Assembly (NCBI GenBank): GCA_030831945.1
Contig: JAURKC010000020.1
Location: 1 to 64,000 of the forward strand
Length of the DNA stretch: 64,000 bases
Reading direction: 5' to 3'
Source: Ferruginibacter sp.
GTDB lineage: Bacteria > Bacteroidota > Bacteroidia > Chitinophagales > Chitinophagaceae
Both the position numbers and the translations under genes were made by a program. Within the stretch, counting starts at the first letter, position 1; each line of letters begins with the position of its first letter. Below, piece by piece: positions 9,083-19,736 of the stretch. Below the pieces are notes generated by a model. It did no database searches. It was not told the DNA's origin and saw only the letters and a list, made by a program, of their open reading frames with translations.

Positions 9083-10488
9083 TGCCGATGTCTATATCAA
9101 AAAAAATTGACCGTAGAAGTTTTGTAAAAAACTCATTGAAAGTAAGTGCTGCCACTGGCATTGCTATGACCGGTTTTCCTACAATTGTCCCTGCCGCTGT
9201 TTTGGGTAAAAATGCGCCTAGTAATAGAATAAATATTGGTGCCATTGGTGTAGGAAGAATTTCAAGAGATCATGATATGTTTGAAACCTTGAAGTATAGT
9301 CATGCAAAAATTATGGCAGTTTGTGATTTGGATAGTAAAAGGTTGGCCGATGGAAAAAAATATGTAAATGATTATTATTCTAAATCATCAGGAACTGCTT
9401 ACAATGGCGTAACCATGTATAATGATCATCGTGAGTTGCTACTGAATAAAGATATAGATGCAGTATTGATAAGTACACCGGATCATTCACATGCTTATCT
9501 TGGTATTCATGCAGTAGAGGCGGGCAAGGATGTTTATTTACAAAAGCCTGCATCACTCACTATTGCAGAAGGAAGAGCCTTGAGTAATGCAGTGCATCGT
9601 ACCGGAAGAATTTTGCAAATTGGAAGTCAGCAGCGATCGACTGAGCAATTTAGGTATGCAGCAGAATTAGTTCGCAATGGGAGAATTGGTCAATTAAAGA
9701 ATGTATATGTTGGTCTGCCTGGCGACCCAGGTGGAGACGTAGAACCAGATATGCCAGTACCTAAAAATTTAAATTATGATGCCTGGTTAGGCTCCACTCC
9801 TGAAGTTCCCTACACAGAAAAAAGAGTGCATCCTCAAAATGATTATGGTCGACCGGGTTGGTTGCGCTGCGAACAATTTGGTGCGGGAATGATTACCGGC
9901 TGGGGTGCTCATCATGTGGATATTGCTCATTGGGGAATGGATACAGAATATACTGGTCCGGTGGAGATTTCAGGCAATGCTGATTTTCCAAAAAGTGGTT
10001 TGTGGAATGTGCATGGGCTTTTTAGAACAGAAGGTATTTATGCTAATGGTGTCAAAATGATTATTAGTAATGAAATTCCTAATGGAATAAAATTTGAAGG
10101 AACCGAAGGATGGATTTTTGTGAGCAGGGGTGATTATAGGGCTAGTGCAAGTGATCCAGTTCAAAATACGGAGAATGCAAAATCTTTGACTGCCAGCAAT
10201 GAAAAGATAATCAAATCTGTAATTGGAGAAAATGAAATTCACTTATATAAAAGTACTGAGCAACATGGCAACTGGCTAGATTGTATTAAGACGAGGGTGC
10301 AACCTATTTCATCTGTTGAAGTTGGACACCGTTCCTGTTCTACTTGTTTATTACATCATATTACTATGAAGTTAAAACGTAAAATCTATTGGGATCCTAT
10401 GAATGAAAGGTTTATTAAAGATGACGAGGCTAATGGAATGTTAAATAGACCTCATCGTTTAGGGTATGAAGTAAAAGGACTGGTATAG
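9082..10488 (+). CDS. Gfo/Idh/MocA family oxidoreductase, Tat-type signal
   Basis: DRRSFVKNSLKVSAATGIAM; INIGAIGVGRISRDH; DVYLQKPASLTIAEG; starts inside stop of previous gene (TAATG). Confidence 0.9.
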   Translation: MPMSISKKIDRRSFVKNSLKVSAATGIAMTGFPTIVPAAVLGKNAPSNRINIGAIGVGRISRDHDMFETLKYSHAKIMAVCDLDSKRLADGKKYVNDYYSKSSGTAYNGVTMYNDHRELLLNKDIDAVLISTPDHSHAYLGIHAVEAGKDVYLQKPASLTIAEGRALSNAVHRTGRILQIGSQQRSTEQFRYAAELVRNGRIGQLKNVYVGLPGDPGGDVEPDMPVPKNLNYDAWLGSTPEVPYTEKRVHPQNDYGRPGWLRCEQFGAGMITGWGAHHVDIAHWGMDTEYTGPVEISGNADFPKSGLWNVHGLFRTEGIYANGVKMIISNEIPNGIKFEGTEGWIFVSRGDYRASASDPVQNTENAKSLTASNEKIIKSVIGENEIHLYKSTEQHGNWLDCIKTRVQPISSVEVGHRSCSTCLLHHITMKLKRKIYWDPMNERFIKDDEANGMLNRPHRLGYEVKGLV

Positions 10489-10528
10489 TTAATAATTTAG
10501 TTGAATATTAATTTATAAAAAATAAAAA

Positions 10529-11683
10529 ATGAAGGAGTCAAATTCAGATCGTAGAAAATTTTTAAAAAATACCACTGCTTTATCGGGGATGCTATTGTTT
10601 GGCGGCTTAGAGGATAAAGTAAAAGCAAGCACTATTATTAAACCTGTTCCAATGAAAGTTTATCCTAATAGAATCAAATTCGCAGTTATTAATATCAATC
10701 ATAGTCATATTAATTCTATGACAGAAGCTATTAAGCGGGGAGGTGGCGAATTGGTAGCGCTCTATGCAAAGGAGCCTGAACTAATAGCAGAATATTTAAA
10801 AAAATTCCCAGAAGCTAAACTAGTAAAAAGTGAAAAGGAAATCTTAGAAGATCCATCTATTCAATTGGTATTGAGTTCTGGCATACCCGATGAGCGCGCT
10901 CCACTTGGTATTAGAGTGATGCAACATGGAAAAGATTATTTAACAGATAAACCAGGTGCTATTAGTTTAGCGCAACTGGCTGAGGTAAAGAAGGTGCAAA
11001 AAGAAACCAAACGCATTTATTCAATTATGTACAGTGAACGGTTAGAAAATAAAGCAACCGTTAAGGCAAGTGAATTAGTTAAATCAGGGGCTATAGGTAA
11101 TGTAATTCAAACGGTGAATTTGGCACCTCATCGAATTAATAATGGAACAAGGCCTGATTGGTTTTATGATAAAAAAAGATTTGGCGGAATATTGACTGAT
11201 ATTGGCTCTCATCAGTTTGACCAATTTTTACATTTTACGGCTTCTACCGAAGCAGAAATTTTACTGTCGCAGACAGGGAATGTCCATCATCCGCAGCGTC
11301 CGAATTTCGAAGACTTTGGTGATGTGATGTTGAAGGGTAATGGCGGTTCGGGTTATATCCGTGTTGACTGGTTTACTCCAGATGCCTTGGATACTTGGGG
11401 AGATGGCAGACTAACTATTTTAGGTACTGAAGGTTATATAGAGGTTCGTAAAAACACAGATGTTGCTTCTGGAAAAAAGGGAGGCAACCATTTGTATATG
11501 GTCAATCAAAAAGAAATGTTGCACATAGATTGCAATAATGTAAACCTTCCATTTGGCGGACTATTTGTTGATGATGTACTCAACCGAACAGAGACAGCGA
11601 TGACACAGAAGCATTGTTTTTTAGCAACTGAAATGGCCGTCACTGCGCAGAAATTAGCCAAGCCTTTGGTGTTGAAAAAGTAG
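10529..11683 (+). CDS. Gfo/Idh/MocA family oxidoreductase
   Basis: DRRKFLKNTTALSGMLL; DYLTDKPGAISLAQL; FGGILTDIGSHQFDQ. Confidence 0.88.
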   Translation: MKESNSDRRKFLKNTTALSGMLLFGGLEDKVKASTIIKPVPMKVYPNRIKFAVININHSHINSMTEAIKRGGGELVALYAKEPELIAEYLKKFPEAKLVKSEKEILEDPSIQLVLSSGIPDERAPLGIRVMQHGKDYLTDKPGAISLAQLAEVKKVQKETKRIYSIMYSERLENKATVKASELVKSGAIGNVIQTVNLAPHRINNGTRPDWFYDKKRFGGILTDIGSHQFDQFLHFTASTEAEILLSQTGNVHHPQRPNFEDFGDVMLKGNGGSGYIRVDWFTPDALDTWGDGRLTILGTEGYIEVRKNTDVASGKKGGNHLYMVNQKEMLHIDCNNVNLPFGGLFVDDVLNRTETAMTQKHCFLATEMAVTAQKLAKPLVLKK

Positions 11684-11880
11684 GTGCTTTATGTTGAGGA
11701 TACTGATTTTGTAAAAATCGATTGATCAAATTTTTGGGATCAAAAATAAATTTAATTCATTTATAAGGTGTCAATTTTGACACCTTATTTGTTATTAGAT
11801 AGGTAAAGATTATTTCAAATCGTTTAGTTCAATTTGCAATTAAAATAAAAACTTACCTTTAAATCAACAACTACTATTTC

Positions 11881-12714
11881 ATGAGAATTTATTTTTACTT
11901 ATTATTAGTTTTTATATTATTTGCTAGCCAAACGAATATTGCTTATGGTCAAAAAGCTCCTATACCTAAAAGTAAAAATGCCTTTGTAGTAATTTCCCAT
12001 CGGGGCAATCATTTAGCTGCACAAGAAAACACTTTGGCTGCTTTTCAAAATGCAATCAAGGTTGGAGCAGATTATGTAGAAATAGATTTACGGACTTCTA
12101 AGGATAGTCAGTTAGTGATCATGCATGATGCAACGGTGAATAGAATGACCAATGGAATAGGAAAAGTGAGTGATTTAACATGGGCTGAATTAAAACAATT
12201 AAATGTGATTGAGAAAAATCACCCCGAATGGCCTGAACAGTCTATTCCATTGTTTAGTGAGGTATTGAAACTTTGTAAAGGCAAGATCAATATTTATCTT
12301 GATTTTAAAAATGCAGATGTCAATGCTTCTTACCAGGCTTTAAAGAAAGCAGGAATGCAACATTCAGTGATCGTTTATATTAATGAACCACATCAGTTGG
12401 TAGAATGGAAAAAGATTGCACCTCAAATTCCATTGATGGTTAGTTTGCCTGATAGTGTTCAATCTGCAGCACAGCTCAATAGTTTCCTTGAACAATATAA
12501 GATTCACTTATTGGATGGCTCGTACAAGGAGTATACAGTGGAAATGGTTAACGCAGCAAAGGCTAAAAATATTCCAGTATGGCCAGATATTCAATCCGCA
12601 ACAGAAGGACCTGAGCAGTGGGAAAAAGCAATCAATTTAGGCTTCACTGGTTTGCAAACAGACCATCCAGAAGCGATGGTGAATTATCTGAAAAATAAAA
12701 AACGCAGATCCTAA
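11881..12714 (+). CDS. Glycerophosphodiester phosphodiesterase family protein
   Basis: ISHRGNHLAAQENTLAAFQNAIKVGADYVEIDLRTSKDSQLVIMHD. Confidence 0.92.
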   Translation: MRIYFYLLLVFILFASQTNIAYGQKAPIPKSKNAFVVISHRGNHLAAQENTLAAFQNAIKVGADYVEIDLRTSKDSQLVIMHDATVNRMTNGIGKVSDLTWAELKQLNVIEKNHPEWPEQSIPLFSEVLKLCKGKINIYLDFKNADVNASYQALKKAGMQHSVIVYINEPHQLVEWKKIAPQIPLMVSLPDSVQSAAQLNSFLEQYKIHLLDGSYKEYTVEMVNAAKAKNIPVWPDIQSATEGPEQWEKAINLGFTGLQTDHPEAMVNYLKNKKRRS

Positions 12715-12911
12715 AGCTTTGCTATCATTTGAAGGATTATTTGCAGGTGTTTTTTGTTATCTAAAAATAGTCAGAATCAGCCAAAGGGTGGGGAATATAA
12801 GAAAAACTCAAACATTTGGCGATTGGTATAAACATTTGTAATATTAATATTTAAAACAATCAGCAATCCATACATCAATTCAATTACTCAAAGAATCAAA
12901 AATAAACTTTT

Positions 12912-14975
12912 ATGAAAAATTTTCGCCTGATGTTCAAAAAATACAACACATTTAAACCCTTGGCATTTGCACTGATTAGCCTTTTGGGCTACCATATTGC
13001 TACTGCACAAACTACTCCTGCAAAATTCATAGACCCTGCCAATATGGATCTGTCGGTCCGTCCGGGAGATGACTTTTATAATTACGCTAGTGGCACCTGG
13101 TTAAAAAACAACCCAGTTCCTGCAAAGGAAACCCGTTGGGGCAGCTTTAACGAGTTGAGAGATTTTAACATCAATGCCGTAAAAAAAATATTGGAAAATG
13201 CAGTTGCAGACAAAACTGCCGCTGATGGCTCTTTAACAAAAAGAGTAGCCGATTTTTATACAGCAGGCATGGACAGCGCTGCTATTGAAAAAAGAGGGGT
13301 AAGTCCTATTATGCCTTATTTACAAAAAATTAATGCCATCAGTAATATAGATGGATTGATAAGTGAAATAAACCAGCTGCGTACCTTGGGTATTGCCGGC
13401 CCGCTGTTTAGTTTTTATATTGGGCAAGACAGGAAAAATGTAGAGCGAATGATACCACAACTGGGTCAGGGTGGCACTAGCCTGCCAGACAGAGATTACT
13501 ACCTTAAAAGTGAAGGACGTAATAAAGCAATACAGGAGGCGTACAAAAAATACATCACTACTTTATTTACACTTACTGGTGTACCTGAAAAGCAGTCTGC
13601 ATTAAATGCCAATGCCATATTTGAACTAGAGAAAAAAATAGCTGCTGCACAAATGAGTAGGGTTGAAATGAGGGATGCTTACAAAACTTATAATAAATTT
13701 TTGGTGGCAGATCTTAGCAAAAGCACACCCAACCTAAATTGGCAGCTAATGCTCACCCAATTAAAAGTAACTGGCCAAGACAGTATATTAGTTAATAATC
13801 CATCGTTTTTTAAAAGTGTAGATAGCCTGTTGGTTTCCGTATCGATGCAGGATTGGAAAACATACCTGCAATGGAATATATTAAATGAAACAGCGCTCAA
13901 ATTAAGTTCGCCATTTGTAGCTGCTAATTTTGCCTACAACCAGGTTTTGAGCGGACAACGGATTCAAACACCCCGTTGGCAGAGGATGTCCTCTTTAACA
14001 GACGGGTCTATTGGAGAATTACTTGGACAATTGTATGTAAAAGAATATTTTAAACCCGCAGCCAAAGCCCGTATGGAAGAGTTGGTAGCTAATCTTAGAA
14101 AAGCTTTCGCTATTCGCATTAATCAATTGGAATGGATGAGCCCAGCAACTAAAATAAAGGCACTAGCTAAACTAGCAGCATTCAGACCAAAAATTGGTTA
14201 TCCCGATAAATGGAAAACCTATGATGGACTTGCGATAAGCAGCAATCAATATTTTGAAAATTGCACCAATTTTCAAAAATGGTCTTATGATTTTATGATC
14301 AGCCAATTAGGCAAGCCGGTAGATAGAGAGCGTTGGGGAATGACACCGCCTACAGTAAATGCGTATTACAATGCTACACTCAATGAAATAGTTTTCCCTG
14401 CAGGTATTCTCCAATTTCCATTCTTTGATCCTGCTGCAGATGATGCGATAAACTATGGCGGTATAGGCGCTGTAATAGGCCACGAAATGAGCCATGGCTT
14501 TGATGATAATGGAAGTAAATACGATGCAGATGGTACACTAAGAAATTGGTGGACAGCGGAAGACCGTACAAAATTTGATGCCAAAACAAAACAATTGACT
14601 ACACAGTTTGACAACTATACCATACAGGATAGTATTCATGTAAATGGCAAACTAACCTTGGGCGAAAATATTGGTGATTTGGGTGGATTGAATGTAGCTT
14701 ATGAGGCATTTAAAATGACCAGCCAGGGAAAATCATCCAAAAAAATTGATGGCTTTACACCAGATCAACGATTTTTTCTTGCCTGGGCACAGGTATGGCG
14801 TGGCAATATTCTAGCACCAGCAGCTGCACAATTAATACTTACCGATCCGCATTCCCCGGGCCAATATAGAACCATTGGAACCCCGGTAAATATGGATGCC
14901 TGGTACAAAGCATTCAATGTAAAGGAAGGCGATAAATTGTATAAGAAATCAGCCGACAGGATAAGAATTTGGTAA
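12912..14975 (+). CDS. M13 family metallopeptidase (neprilysin/PepO-like)
   Basis: HEMSH zinc motif in GAVIGHEMSHGFDDNGSKYD, GENIGDLGG, NAYYNATLNEIVFPAGILQ. Confidence 0.95.
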   Translation: MKNFRLMFKKYNTFKPLAFALISLLGYHIATAQTTPAKFIDPANMDLSVRPGDDFYNYASGTWLKNNPVPAKETRWGSFNELRDFNINAVKKILENAVADKTAADGSLTKRVADFYTAGMDSAAIEKRGVSPIMPYLQKINAISNIDGLISEINQLRTLGIAGPLFSFYIGQDRKNVERMIPQLGQGGTSLPDRDYYLKSEGRNKAIQEAYKKYITTLFTLTGVPEKQSALNANAIFELEKKIAAAQMSRVEMRDAYKTYNKFLVADLSKSTPNLNWQLMLTQLKVTGQDSILVNNPSFFKSVDSLLVSVSMQDWKTYLQWNILNETALKLSSPFVAANFAYNQVLSGQRIQTPRWQRMSSLTDGSIGELLGQLYVKEYFKPAAKARMEELVANLRKAFAIRINQLEWMSPATKIKALAKLAAFRPKIGYPDKWKTYDGLAISSNQYFENCTNFQKWSYDFMISQLGKPVDRERWGMTPPTVNAYYNATLNEIVFPAGILQFPFFDPAADDAINYGGIGAVIGHEMSHGFDDNGSKYDADGTLRNWWTAEDRTKFDAKTKQLTTQFDNYTIQDSIHVNGKLTLGENIGDLGGLNVAYEAFKMTSQGKSSKKIDGFTPDQRFFLAWAQVWRGNILAPAAAQLILTDPHSPGQYRTIGTPVNMDAWYKAFNVKEGDKLYKKSADRIRIW

Positions 14976-15092
14976 GACCTAATTTAGTTATAATGAAATT
15001 ACAGTGACCTTGAAGTCATTTGCGGATGCTGAAAACTATAAAAATACTGATTTGAAATCTTAGTGAAACCTTTAGTGAGACTGAAAGAAAAT

Positions 15093-15137
15093 AAAAAACC
15101 CTTAACCAATCGATTTACAATAGGTTAAGGGTTTTTT
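15093..15137. terminator. Bidirectional intrinsic terminator
   Basis: AAAAAACCCTTAACC (15093-15107) / GGTTAAGGGTTTTTT (15123-15137), 15-bp perfect stem. Confidence 0.85.
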
Positions 15138-15155
15138 GTTACTGTAGGGGGAGGG
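15138..15155 (-). pseudogene. 3'-end remnant of tRNA-like gene (direct repeat of 22373-22390)
   Basis: gttactgtagggggaggg vs gttgctgtagggggaggg at 22373-22390 (17/18), each beside a strong terminator on the same side. Confidence 0.45.
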
Positions 15156-15317
15156 GTAATTTTTTTTTTACAATCCCTAATTTCTTTGATTATGATTTTG
15201 TGAGTAGAGAATTAGAATTTTTAATGTAATGAAAAAAGAAAAAATATGGTTAAACTATCCCAATTAAGTATTTGTGCAGTTGTTTTATTGTGATCAAGAA
15301 AGTTGGTTGCAATGCAG

Positions 15318-16703
15318 CTATAATGAATTTATAAGAGCCGTTAAATGAGCGATTGATTTGGGACGAAATTTAATTATGCCGGAATTGTCCAATAAAAAAA
15401 TGCTGGGAGATGCAAATACATAATAATCCTTAGCAGCGGGCGTATCCCATTTTTTGTAATCGCAGCTGCTTATAAAAGGCAGTACGCTGGTAAAATCCCT
15501 GAAGGCTTTTTTATCGGTGTCTAATGAAATAAAAACTACTTCTATCCCTTTTGCTTTCCATTTCCCATAGAGGGGAAGCAATTGTGCTATTTCCTCTGTA
15601 CAACTGGGGCACCAACTCGCTCCAAAAATTACCAGCTTGTAATTGGCAACTATTTCAGATAAGCGAGATGGACTTTTGACAGGTGATCCATTATTATAAA
15701 CATCTCCAGCAAAAAGAATATCCGGCGCAGGGTTGCCTATTTTCATGGCTCGGTAAGACTCCATTTGTTTTGCTAAATCATTATTTAGGGTGCAACTGTT
15801 TTGTGTTAAGGCTTTAATCGCTAAATATTCGGATGGTTGAAACAAACTATGTTTTTCAAAATAATCAAATAGGTATTTTGAAATTTCATTAAATAGCTTT
15901 TCATTTGTGCCGATGCGCTTCAACAAAAAATCCGTGGATACATTCATATCTTTAAAAATAGTATCCAGCGGCAGCCCTCTATTTTCTAATAACCAATAAT
16001 GACTTTCAATGGCATCTCTTAACAATCCACTTTTATACAATCTTGGATCTGCATAATCTATTTTTCTAAATGCGGAAATGGTAGCAGGGATTTCGGCAGT
16101 TTTATATTGTGCTATCGACGATACGGAACTGATTAATTTACGAAGCGGCAAATACCATTTTACATAAGCGGAAGCGGGTAAGTTAGAAAGAAAATCAAGG
16201 TCCTGTTTTTTTATCCTTTGTATTTCAATTGCGATGGATTGTTGGGTTATTTTTTGACTGGAAAAAATAGCATCACCCTGATATATTTTTTGCAGATACT
16301 CCCATGCACTCAATGCTTGTTCGCGTTTGACGTGTTCTTTAGCATAGGTTATAAATAATTTATTTTCATTTCCTTTTATTGTAATAACCGTTTCAGTTGC
16401 AGTCAGCGATTCGCCATTTATCTGAATCTGTTCTTTGGCCAGTACTACAAAATAGGGTTTGTTGTCTGCAGCTGCGATGTACCCCATTCCCAAATCGGCA
16501 TCGGAAAATTGTAATGAAAAATCACCCTTTTCATTTATTTGTGTGCTATCAATATTGTAAATACCCAGCCCATTGAATCCAACTAAGCGGATGGTTTGCC
16601 CCTTAAGTAGGGTTAAATTACCGGAGAGGGTATTTTGTGCAAAGGAATTGAAGGCTACCAAGGTTCCGACTAAAAAAATATACAAATGCTTCATTGCCTT
16701 CAA
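15318..16703 (-). CDS. TlpA-like thioredoxin-fold disulfide reductase
   Basis: C-terminal LVIFGASWCPSCTEEIAQLLPLYGKWKAKGIEVVFISLD; signal peptide. Confidence 0.88.
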   Translation of the reverse strand: MKAMKHLYIFLVGTLVAFNSFAQNTLSGNLTLLKGQTIRLVGFNGLGIYNIDSTQINEKGDFSLQFSDADLGMGYIAAADNKPYFVVLAKEQIQINGESLTATETVITIKGNENKLFITYAKEHVKREQALSAWEYLQKIYQGDAIFSSQKITQQSIAIEIQRIKKQDLDFLSNLPASAYVKWYLPLRKLISSVSSIAQYKTAEIPATISAFRKIDYADPRLYKSGLLRDAIESHYWLLENRGLPLDTIFKDMNVSTDFLLKRIGTNEKLFNEISKYLFDYFEKHSLFQPSEYLAIKALTQNSCTLNNDLAKQMESYRAMKIGNPAPDILFAGDVYNNGSPVKSPSRLSEIVANYKLVIFGASWCPSCTEEIAQLLPLYGKWKAKGIEVVFISLDTDKKAFRDFTSVLPFISSCDYKKWDTPAAKDYYVFASPSIFLLDNSGIIKFRPKSIAHLTALINSL

Positions 16704-16793
16704 AATTAGGATAAATTTTTTCTAGTTGTTTTGCATGAATGGATTTAAAGAGCTACTGCACATGAAGGGTATGGTGGAGATGGTATCTTTTAA

Positions 16794-16832
16794 ATGGAGA
16801 TGACATCTTCGTAAAAAAGATGTCATCTCCAT
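16794..16832. repeat. 16-bp perfect inverted repeat
   Basis: ATGGAGATGACATCTT (16794-16809) / AAGATGTCATCTCCAT (16817-16832), 7-nt loop; imperfect direct copy ggagatggtatctttt just upstream. Confidence 0.85.
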
Positions 16833-16882
16833 AATTCAATCAAATGGCCAAACCTTCGAGTTGGCTAAAGCTGGGTTTAACT

Positions 16883-19708
16883 TTAATTCTTTATGCAACG
16901 AACAGACATTCCGTCCGCGCGCGCTTCGATGGATACTGAGGCATGAGGTGTCATCATAAATCCTGGTTGATCAGGGTAATCGTTAAATCCCAAGTATTTT
17001 GCCCAGATACCAGAAACCGAACTAGTCCAATAGTAGCCTTCACTACCTGCACCAGCTAAGAAACTGCCGCCTATGAAGGGAAGTTGAATTGCCGCCATGG
17101 GCAATTTCAGTGGAGAGGTATATGCACCCGTTGCGTTGTTGCTGCTCCAACTTAAGCGCTCGGCATCCCACTCTGAATCGGTGGGTAATCGGTAGCCTGC
17201 AGGACAAGGATTATTTACCCCATTCACATCCTGCCATAAATCATTGTTTTGTGGGTTACGCCAATCGTAAGGAGAGGCACCTGGTATTAGAATAAAATTT
17301 ACATTTCCGGGTAAGTCATCAGTTTTACGAATACTGGTAGTGGCGTTTGTAAGTGTTCCTGTTGTGGAGTTAGTCCAAGTAACTTGTTGGTGCCCATCAG
17401 ACCCCCTGCCCCATTGGTACAAACTACCATATGCAAGATAATCGGTACTACTGGTAGCTACTTGGCTAGCGCCTAAGTTGCGATCCATCCAGATTTTACC
17501 GGTGGTTAGGTTGGTAACGTCTGTTTTACCTTCAATAGGCTTCCATGTTGGAACATTACTAACAAAAGTTAAAACCTGTCCGTTCCCACCCGCTGCTACC
17601 TTCACCCAAGCGGATCCGTTCCAATACAACATGTCGCCAGTAGTAGTTCCGTTGGTAATTGATGCAACCGTCGCCCAACTTGCAGTTCCAGATCCATTGG
17701 TTGTTAATACTTGATTGATAGAACCTGATGTATTTGGGTAGGTGATTGTGCCTGCTGTAATCTTACCGCTAGTTTTAACATTGCTTATATCTGTATTTCC
17801 TAATTGAATGGTATTAGAACCATTACCAACTGCATTATAGCCAATAACTACTTCATTAATGGAATTAAGTGCAAGAGTCCTAGATGAAGCACCAATTAAA
17901 ACAGAGTTATTAACGTTAGAATTATTTGTATTATCGGCGATTAACCTACCGGCGGAAAACCCTAAAACTGTATTATTGCTACCTAATATATTTTTTTCAA
18001 TAGCGTTAGCTCCCAGAACTGTGTTTTGTGTTCCACTTGTATTAAAAAACATGGAATTAGTTCCAACAGATGTGTTATTTTCTCCTAAAGTAGTACTAAT
18101 TTGAGCATACGCTCCAACAGCAACGTTTGATGTAGCACTAGAATTATTTAATAGCGCATACATACCAACCCCTGTATTAGCACCCCCTGTAGTATTAGCT
18201 AATGTATTAAACCCTATTGCAACATTATCGGCTCCGCCTCCACCATTCTTTAAAGCAGCAACTCCAATCGCTGTGTTTCGCCAACCGTTTGCAGTTGCTA
18301 ATCCTCTTCCAGAAAGAGCATCTGCTCCTATAGCGGTATTATCATTTCCGCCAATTGCATTTGAAAGGGCTTTATAACCTAATGCAGTATTACCAGCACC
18401 AGGTGTTGAATTTGAAAATGCATTGTTGCCAAGCATAGTATTACTTACCCCAAGATAAGCCCCAACGCTTACTCCATTAATTAAATTGCTGAATGTTTTA
18501 TTACCTGCAAATACTTGTTCGCCGGTTGTTACAATACCTCCATTGGTAGCATTCGCTGGAGCTAAACTCAATACACCGGATGTGATGCTAGCGCCTTTGG
18601 CAGTGGATGTTCCGCTAATAGCTCCAATTGAAGATACTCCTCCACCAGAAGCTGTTGTCCAAGTTAGTGTCCCAGTACCAGTAGTACTTAATACCTGACC
18701 ACCCGTACCATGAGCACTTGGATAAGTTACTGCACCTGCAGTAATGGTTCCACTCGTTTTGATATTTGTTGTTAAACTAATTGTTCCAGAAGAAATAGTT
18801 CCTACACTCGTTAAACTAGAAGCAGTAACTGTTGAGTTTAATGTAGTGCCTGTTAAAGCTTCAGCATTAGCAATAATTGGAATCGTAATATCAGTGCTTC
18901 CATCAAAAGGAACACCATTAATATTTTTTGTTGTAATTAATTTTGTTGCGGTTGCTGCATTACCAGTAATATTTATTTGATCACCCGTATTGGTTCCCGT
19001 AATAGAGGCAAGCTTTGTCTTTTCATCAGTTGTATAATCATTCGTTGTCAAATCCTTACCTGCTACTTTATCTACTTTAGTATCCAAAGCTACTTGCGTT
19101 GCTGTACTAATGGGCTTTGCAGCATCAGTAGTATTATTCACTAAATCTAATCCTACCTTAGATTTATTCAACGTTCCAATCATATCACTGGTGATTGCTC
19201 CATTGGCAATAGATGTTTGATTTCCTGAACTCGTTACCGCACCAGTTAAATTAGCATTGGTAGTAACGGTTAAAGCATTGGCTGCAGTAACCGCGTTGAA
19301 TGCATAGGGCACACTAACCAATTGTACAACACCTATATCAAAAAATTTACTATTGTTGGCAGGGTCAATTTCTACCTGCAAATATTTATCTCCCGAAAGC
19401 CAACTTATACCCCCGATGGTACCTGTTGTACTAGTAGTGCCAGCACTACCCACCTGTACAGAAAATAAGCCCCCTAAATTGGTTGTGATTTCACGGGTTT
19501 CCGTATACACAATGGTACCAGTAGCCGAAAGGTTATGCACCGACAAACGAAGATTCATCTTCTGATTAGCTATTGGATTGCCCACTGAATTTCTTGCTAC
19601 CCCCTGGTAGTTCAATAAATTTGGAGCCTGCGCAAAGGCGGAAAAGCTAATGGCAATGAGGGTTAAAATTAAAACTGCTTTGGTTTTTAAATGCGACATT
19701 GAATGCAT
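16883..19708 (-). CDS. Surface protein: N-terminus shared with 478-4164, YadA-head-like repeats, C-terminal FISUMP-type domain
   Basis: QAPNLLNYQGVARNSVGNP; GNTALGYKALSNAIGGNDNTAIGADALSG repeats; GKIWMDRNLGA...YLAYGSLYQWGRG...CPAGYRLPTDSEWDAERL...MSVRCIKN. Confidence 0.85.
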   Translation of the reverse strand: MHSMSHLKTKAVLILTLIAISFSAFAQAPNLLNYQGVARNSVGNPIANQKMNLRLSVHNLSATGTIVYTETREITTNLGGLFSVQVGSAGTTSTTGTIGGISWLSGDKYLQVEIDPANNSKFFDIGVVQLVSVPYAFNAVTAANALTVTTNANLTGAVTSSGNQTSIANGAITSDMIGTLNKSKVGLDLVNNTTDAAKPISTATQVALDTKVDKVAGKDLTTNDYTTDEKTKLASITGTNTGDQINITGNAATATKLITTKNINGVPFDGSTDITIPIIANAEALTGTTLNSTVTASSLTSVGTISSGTISLTTNIKTSGTITAGAVTYPSAHGTGGQVLSTTGTGTLTWTTASGGGVSSIGAISGTSTAKGASITSGVLSLAPANATNGGIVTTGEQVFAGNKTFSNLINGVSVGAYLGVSNTMLGNNAFSNSTPGAGNTALGYKALSNAIGGNDNTAIGADALSGRGLATANGWRNTAIGVAALKNGGGGADNVAIGFNTLANTTGGANTGVGMYALLNNSSATSNVAVGAYAQISTTLGENNTSVGTNSMFFNTSGTQNTVLGANAIEKNILGSNNTVLGFSAGRLIADNTNNSNVNNSVLIGASSRTLALNSINEVVIGYNAVGNGSNTIQLGNTDISNVKTSGKITAGTITYPNTSGSINQVLTTNGSGTASWATVASITNGTTTGDMLYWNGSAWVKVAAGGNGQVLTFVSNVPTWKPIEGKTDVTNLTTGKIWMDRNLGASQVATSSTDYLAYGSLYQWGRGSDGHQQVTWTNSTTGTLTNATTSIRKTDDLPGNVNFILIPGASPYDWRNPQNNDLWQDVNGVNNPCPAGYRLPTDSEWDAERLSWSSNNATGAYTSPLKLPMAAIQLPFIGGSFLAGAGSEGYYWTSSVSGIWAKYLGFNDYPDQPGFMMTPHASVSIEARADGMSVRCIKN

Positions 19709-19736
19709 GGTTTAGGGGAGTTTTATTATTATTGGT

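Noticed and set aside
9082-11683. ThuA-Gfo-Gfo cluster as a novel pathway
   Set aside because: ThuA and Gfo/Idh/MocA clusters with Tat-type signals are common in Bacteroidota sugar-modification loci; nothing unusual seen here.
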